Positions 5,636-7,647 of a stretch of DNA of 7,647 bases are shown here, in pieces (positions within the stretch are counted from its first letter, which is position 1; each line of letters starts with the position of its first letter). The position numbers were made by a program, and so were the translations under genes. Under the pieces are notes generated by a model, which saw nothing but the letters and a program-made list of their open reading frames with translations, did not search any database and was not told where the DNA came from. This DNA is from Anderseniella sp. (GTDB lineage: Bacteria > Pseudomonadota > Alphaproteobacteria > Rhizobiales > Aestuariivirgaceae), in contig JABDRA010000448.1 of NCBI GenBank assembly GCA_013041995.1, forward strand, positions 1 through 7,647, in the 5' to 3' direction.

Positions 5636-6322
5636 ATGGTGCGTCTTTTGCATTTTTCTCTCGATCCCTTTTCGCGGCGTGTCAGGTTATCGCTTGCCGA
5701 AATGGGACTGGCGGCTGAACTGAACGAGGAACGCCCCTGGGAGATGCGCGACGCCTTTCTCGACATGAACCCGTCCGGCACCTTGCCGGTTCTGATTGAT
5801 CAGGACGGCACGGTATGCGCCGGCGTTGAAGCCGTTGGCGGGTATCTGGACGAGCAATGGCCGCTTGAAACCGGTTCCTTGTGGGGAACCAACCCTGTGG
5901 TGCGCGCCGAAGTGCGCAGGCTGGTGGCCTGGTTTGACGGCAAGTTTCATCACGAGGTCACATCGCCCCTGCTTATGGAAAAGGTGGTGCGCCGGTTCGT
6001 TTCTGCATCGCAAGGTGGCGGTGCGCCGAAAATGACCCGGGTGCGCTCGGCGCTGGAGGCGCTGCGCACCCATCTGGCCTATATCAACGCACTGGCGCAG
6101 GCCCGCAACCTGCTGGTCGGCGACGACCTGACCGTGGCAGACCTGGCCGCAGCATCGCATTTGTCGGTGGCCGATTATCTTGGTGATATCTCGTGGGATG
6201 ACGTGCCGGATGCCAAGGCCTGGTATCAGCGCATCAAGTCCAGGCCGTCCTTCCGCTCGTTGCTGGCAGATCAGGTGCGCGGCATGCCGCCATCATCACA
6301 GTACTCCGAGCTCGACTTCTGA
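5636..6322 (+). CDS. Glutathione S-transferase family protein
   Basis: This 228-residue cytosolic protein has the two-part GST layout. The N-terminal thioredoxin-like half (about 1-75) carries SLDPFSRRVRLSLAE (8-22), NPSGTLPVL (45-53) with the expected cis-proline P51, and E65 in GVEAVGGYLDE, where the family binds the glutamyl part of glutathione. The helical C-terminal half holds LLVGDDLTVADLAAASHL (159-176), whose T166/D169 helix cap is typical of GSTs. The usual active-site cysteine of CPFSR-type members is replaced by aspartate (D10), leaving S8 or S13 as candidates, so its chemistry is uncertain. The start ATG at 5636 has a modest GGTGA ribosome site 7 bases upstream. queG starts 12 bases after its stop, suggesting one operon. 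The substrate is unknown; the fold assignment is firm, the specific function is not. Confidence 0.88.
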   Translation: MVRLLHFSLDPFSRRVRLSLAEMGLAAELNEERPWEMRDAFLDMNPSGTLPVLIDQDGTVCAGVEAVGGYLDEQWPLETGSLWGTNPVVRAEVRRLVAWFDGKFHHEVTSPLLMEKVVRRFVSASQGGGAPKMTRVRSALEALRTHLAYINALAQARNLLVGDDLTVADLAAASHLSVADYLGDISWDDVPDAKAWYQRIKSRPSFRSLLADQVRGMPPSSQYSELDF

Positions 6323-6334
6323 TAGTCTCGCTGC

Positions 6335-7447
6335 ATGGCTGAGCCCATTGAAACACAATTGAGGCAGCGTGCCGGTGACCTCGGATTTTGCGAACTGCGC
6401 ATTACCCGGGCCAGCCTGCCTGCCGAAACTGGCAGGCGGCTACATGAGGCAGTCGGCGACGGTTTTCACGCCAGTATGGGCTGGCTGCAGACCACACTGG
6501 ACAGGCGCATCTCTCCTGATGCCATGTGGGCCGACGCCAGAAGCTGCATCATGCTGGCCATGTCCTACACGCCCGAAATGGATGTCATGGCGCGTCTGGA
6601 AGACCGCTCAACCGGCGTGATTTCAACCTATGCGCTGGGCCGTGACTATCATGATGTCATCAAGGGCAGGCTGAAAACACTTGCCGGGTGGCTTGCAGTA
6701 CAAACCGGACAGGACGTGAAAGTGTTTGTCGATACAGCGCCTTTGATGGAAAAACCGCTGGCCCAGCGAGCCGGGCTCGGATGGCAGGGCAAGCACACAA
6801 ATCTCGTGTCGCGTGAACACGGGTCATGGGTTTTTCTCGGCGCCATCCTGTCTGCGGCAGACCTCACGCTGGACGAAGCCGAAGTGGATCATTGCGGGTC
6901 CTGCACCTCATGCCTCGATATATGCCCGACCAGGGCGTTTCCGGCACCCTACCGGCTTGATGCACGGCGCTGCATTTCCTATCTCACCATCGAGCACAAG
7001 GGCCATATCGACCTTGAATTTCGCAAAGCCATGGGTAATCGCATCTATGGGTGCGATGATTGCCTTGCCGTATGCCCGTGGAACAAGTTTGCCGGTGACG
7101 CGCGCGAGGCAAAGCTGGCTGCGCGGGCTGACCTTGTCTCGCCGCGGCTCGACGATCTGTCAGCACTGGACGACCAGGGGTTCAGGACCCTGTTTTCCGG
7201 GTCACCGGTCAAGCGCATCGGGCGCGACCGTTTCGTGCGCAATGTCATGATTGCAGTTGGCAATTCCGGCAAAGCCGGCCTTGTACCCAGTGCCATGGAC
7301 CTGCTGGACGACGGGTCCGCGCAAGTCAGGGCCATGGCCATATGGGCTTTGTCCAGGCTGCTGCCGCAAGAAGAGTTTGCACAACTGGCCACGGCCCGCC
7401 GTGACAATGAGCCTGATGAAGACGTTAAAAGGGAATGGGATGTCTGA
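6335..7447 (+). CDS. queG: QueG, epoxyqueuosine reductase
   Basis: QueG catalyses the last step of queuosine synthesis, the cobalamin-dependent reduction of epoxyqueuosine to queuosine at position 34 of tRNAs with GUN anticodons. The 370-residue protein has the expected order of parts. The N-terminal cobalamin-binding region includes GWLQ and YALGRDYHDVIK (99-110). FVDTAPLMEK (131-140) carries D133, the proposed proton donor. GLGWQGKHTNLVS follows. The ferredoxin-like section has C187, C190, C193 and C197 (CGSCTSCLDICP), C213, and C240, C243 and C247 (CDDCLAVCPWN), enough for two [4Fe-4S] clusters. The C-terminus (about 295-345) is a HEAT-like repeat region used to hold tRNA. The ATG at 6335 lacks a clear ribosome site and probably relies on coupling to the GST gene 12 bases upstream. 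The end overlaps the next gene by 8 bases. Its presence implies the cell has cobalamin. Confidence 0.96.
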   Translation: MAEPIETQLRQRAGDLGFCELRITRASLPAETGRRLHEAVGDGFHASMGWLQTTLDRRISPDAMWADARSCIMLAMSYTPEMDVMARLEDRSTGVISTYALGRDYHDVIKGRLKTLAGWLAVQTGQDVKVFVDTAPLMEKPLAQRAGLGWQGKHTNLVSREHGSWVFLGAILSAADLTLDEAEVDHCGSCTSCLDICPTRAFPAPYRLDARRCISYLTIEHKGHIDLEFRKAMGNRIYGCDDCLAVCPWNKFAGDAREAKLAARADLVSPRLDDLSALDDQGFRTLFSGSPVKRIGRDRFVRNVMIAVGNSGKAGLVPSAMDLLDDGSAQVRAMAIWALSRLLPQEEFAQLATARRDNEPDEDVKREWDV

Positions 7448-7647
7448 AAAACCTGATCATCTGCTGTGCTTTGGTTTTGGGTTTTCAGCCCGCGCCTTGG
7501 CACAGGCCCTGCCGCGCGACCAGTGGGTCATCACAGGCACCAGCAGGTCCGTTGAAGGCTGCGAAAAGATCACCCAGCTCGGGTTTGATGCAGCACAGTT
7601 CAATGATGACACGCCGCTCGATACCTCATTGTTGGACGGTGTTACGC
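7440..7647 (+). CDS. YeeZ-like SDR/epimerase, NAD(P)-binding (5' part, cut by window edge)
   Basis: Only the first 69 codons are visible. The frame opens MSEKPDHLLCFGFGFSARAL, a Rossmann start with a GxGxxA motif (G12, G14, A17). The second strand, WVITGTSRS (29-37), ends in T-S-R, which suggests NADP binding. This resembles the YeeZ-like branch of atypical SDRs, often named NAD-dependent epimerase. The ATG at 7440 lies inside the end of queG, an 8-base overlap, and AAAAGGGA sits 5 bases upstream as a good ribosome site. An out-of-frame ATG at 7435 is not favoured because its frame gives no recognisable protein. The overlap makes it a likely third gene of the GST-queG operon. Substrate and full length cannot be judged. 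Confidence 0.8.
   Translation, partial: MSEKPDHLLCFGFGFSARALAQALPRDQWVITGTSRSVEGCEKITQLGFDAAQFNDDTPLDTSLLDGVT

Overview
The window looks like a housekeeping chromosomal segment of an alphaproteobacterium, probably of the Hyphomicrobiales. The grounds are a fairly GC-rich coding sequence, an NrnC-type RNase D directly upstream of lptC-lptA, an NDUFA9-like gene joined to a DUF1194 gene beside uppP, and a GST-queG-SDR cluster. The genus cannot be named from this sequence alone. I see no phage genes, insertion sequences, transposases, CRISPR arrays, toxin-antitoxin pairs or secondary-metabolite genes.

Left half, minus strand (read right to left): a tRNA-Leu(CAG) gene with its own promoter; a short-chain dehydrogenase/reductase; nrnC, a single-domain DEDDy exonuclease; lptC; and the 5' part of lptA, which runs off the left edge. 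lptC and lptA overlap by ATGA. They encode the inner-membrane and periplasmic bridge parts of the machine that moves lipopolysaccharide to the outer membrane. lptB would be expected beyond the left edge.

Middle: a 244-base gap between the divergent tRNA and plus-strand genes holds the tRNA promoter and two possible, mutually exclusive stem-loops. It is followed by an NDUFA9-like atypical SDR and a DUF1194 secreted von Willebrand factor A-like protein, joined by a TGATG stop/start. uppP, for undecaprenyl pyrophosphate phosphatase, converges on them from the minus strand with only 9 bases between the stop codons.

Right half, plus strand: a tightly packed run of a glutathione S-transferase-like gene, queG (the last step of queuosine synthesis on tRNA) and the 5' part of a YeeZ-like NAD(P)-binding SDR, which runs off the right edge. 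Spacings are 12 bases and then an 8-base overlap, so this is very likely one operon.

Several genes concern the cell envelope (lptC, lptA, uppP, the DUF1194 protein) and several concern RNA (nrnC, tRNA-Leu, queG), but the arrangement looks like ordinary conserved synteny. I find no convincing new multi-gene system. The points most worth following are the coupled NDUFA9-like/DUF1194 pair, the nrnC assignment in place of generic RNase D, the corrected uppP start, and the possible regulatory structures upstream of lptC and of the NDUFA9-like gene.
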